Source of the DNA: Aporhodopirellula aestuarii
GTDB taxonomy: Bacteria; Planctomycetota; Planctomycetia; Pirellulales; Pirellulaceae
DNA length: 64,000 nucleotides
Direction: 5' to 3'
Assembly: GCF_023701485.1 (NCBI RefSeq)
Contig: NZ_JAMQBK010000012.1
Span: 62,001-126,000 of the forward strand
Shown: piece by piece, positions 63,980 to 64,000 of the stretch
Layout: every line of letters begins with the position of its first letter
Position numbering within the stretch: the stretch's first letter is position 1
Translations under genes and position numbers: made by a program
The notes under the pieces: model-generated
What the model saw: the letters and a program-made list of their open reading frames with translations, nothing else
The model's database searches: none
Told to the model about the DNA's origin: nothing

Positions 63980-64000
63980 ACAGGCCATTCACGTTTTGAT

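Noticed and set aside
1-64000. CRISPR array, prophage, integrase or toxin-antitoxin module
   Set aside because: No regularly spaced direct repeats with unique spacers, no phage structural genes and no recombinase or antitoxin-like proteins were recognised.

Overview
The window looks like a chromosome segment of a Planctomycetota bacterium, most likely Pirellulaceae (Rhodopirellula-like). The indicators are a DUF1552 protein paired with a DUF1592/1588/1585-type 'planctomycete cytochrome', several secreted sulfatases, CRTAC1/FG-GAP proteins next to a multihaem cytochrome, and many secreted proteins with long N-terminal signal regions. No rRNA, tRNA, CRISPR array or complete insertion sequence was recognised.

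Layout. 1-6 kb: the 3' end of a flavin disulfide oxidoreductase, a cupin, and a probable operon of an AI-2E-type permease with an extra C-terminal domain, a receiver-only response regulator and a GH13 glucan-branching-type enzyme. 6-12.1 kb: a stress and redox patch with a frameshifted Rrf2 regulator, a ScdA_N-type small protein, nitronate monooxygenase plus a DUF3365 haem protein, a second AI-2E permease, a peroxiredoxin and a clearly dead thioredoxin gene. 13-22 kb: a three-gene minus-strand block of a very large FG-GAP protein, a membrane protein with possible b-haem histidines plus five c-haem motifs and TPRs, and a CRTAC1 protein.

22-46 kb is the most interesting part. It holds a group 3b-like cytoplasmic [NiFe] hydrogenase (FAD subunit, small subunit, large subunit) with a full maturation set (endopeptidase and hypA, B, F, C, D, E) led by a tandem universal stress protein. 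The iron-sulfur beta subunit sits about 8 kb upstream with a cNMP-domain protein, in a separate transcription unit. Between them lie two histidine kinases with an almost identical phospho-acceptor box, an NtrC-type sigma54 activator, a potassium-channel-like protein and a HemG-like flavodoxin. ppsA and an Acg-like nitroreductase follow. I find sigma54 -24/-12 promoter candidates in front of the main transcription units here, one matching the consensus exactly, and a GTGC-N6-GCAC palindrome upstream of three of them. My reading is a sigma54-controlled low-oxygen or energy-limitation survival regulon, comparable in content to the mycobacterial DosR regulon but with different control logic. This is inference from sequence.

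46-64 kb: an ABC exporter (HlyD plus an ATPase-permease fusion), then the typical planctomycete secreted catabolic set: three sulfatases, the DUF1552/DUF1592 pair, a lactonase-PhoD fusion, a trypsin-like protease with an EF-hand and a secreted protein of unknown role. Small genetic debris includes two copies of a 122-bp MITE-like palindromic element, one forming the 3' end of a gene, and two pseudogenes.
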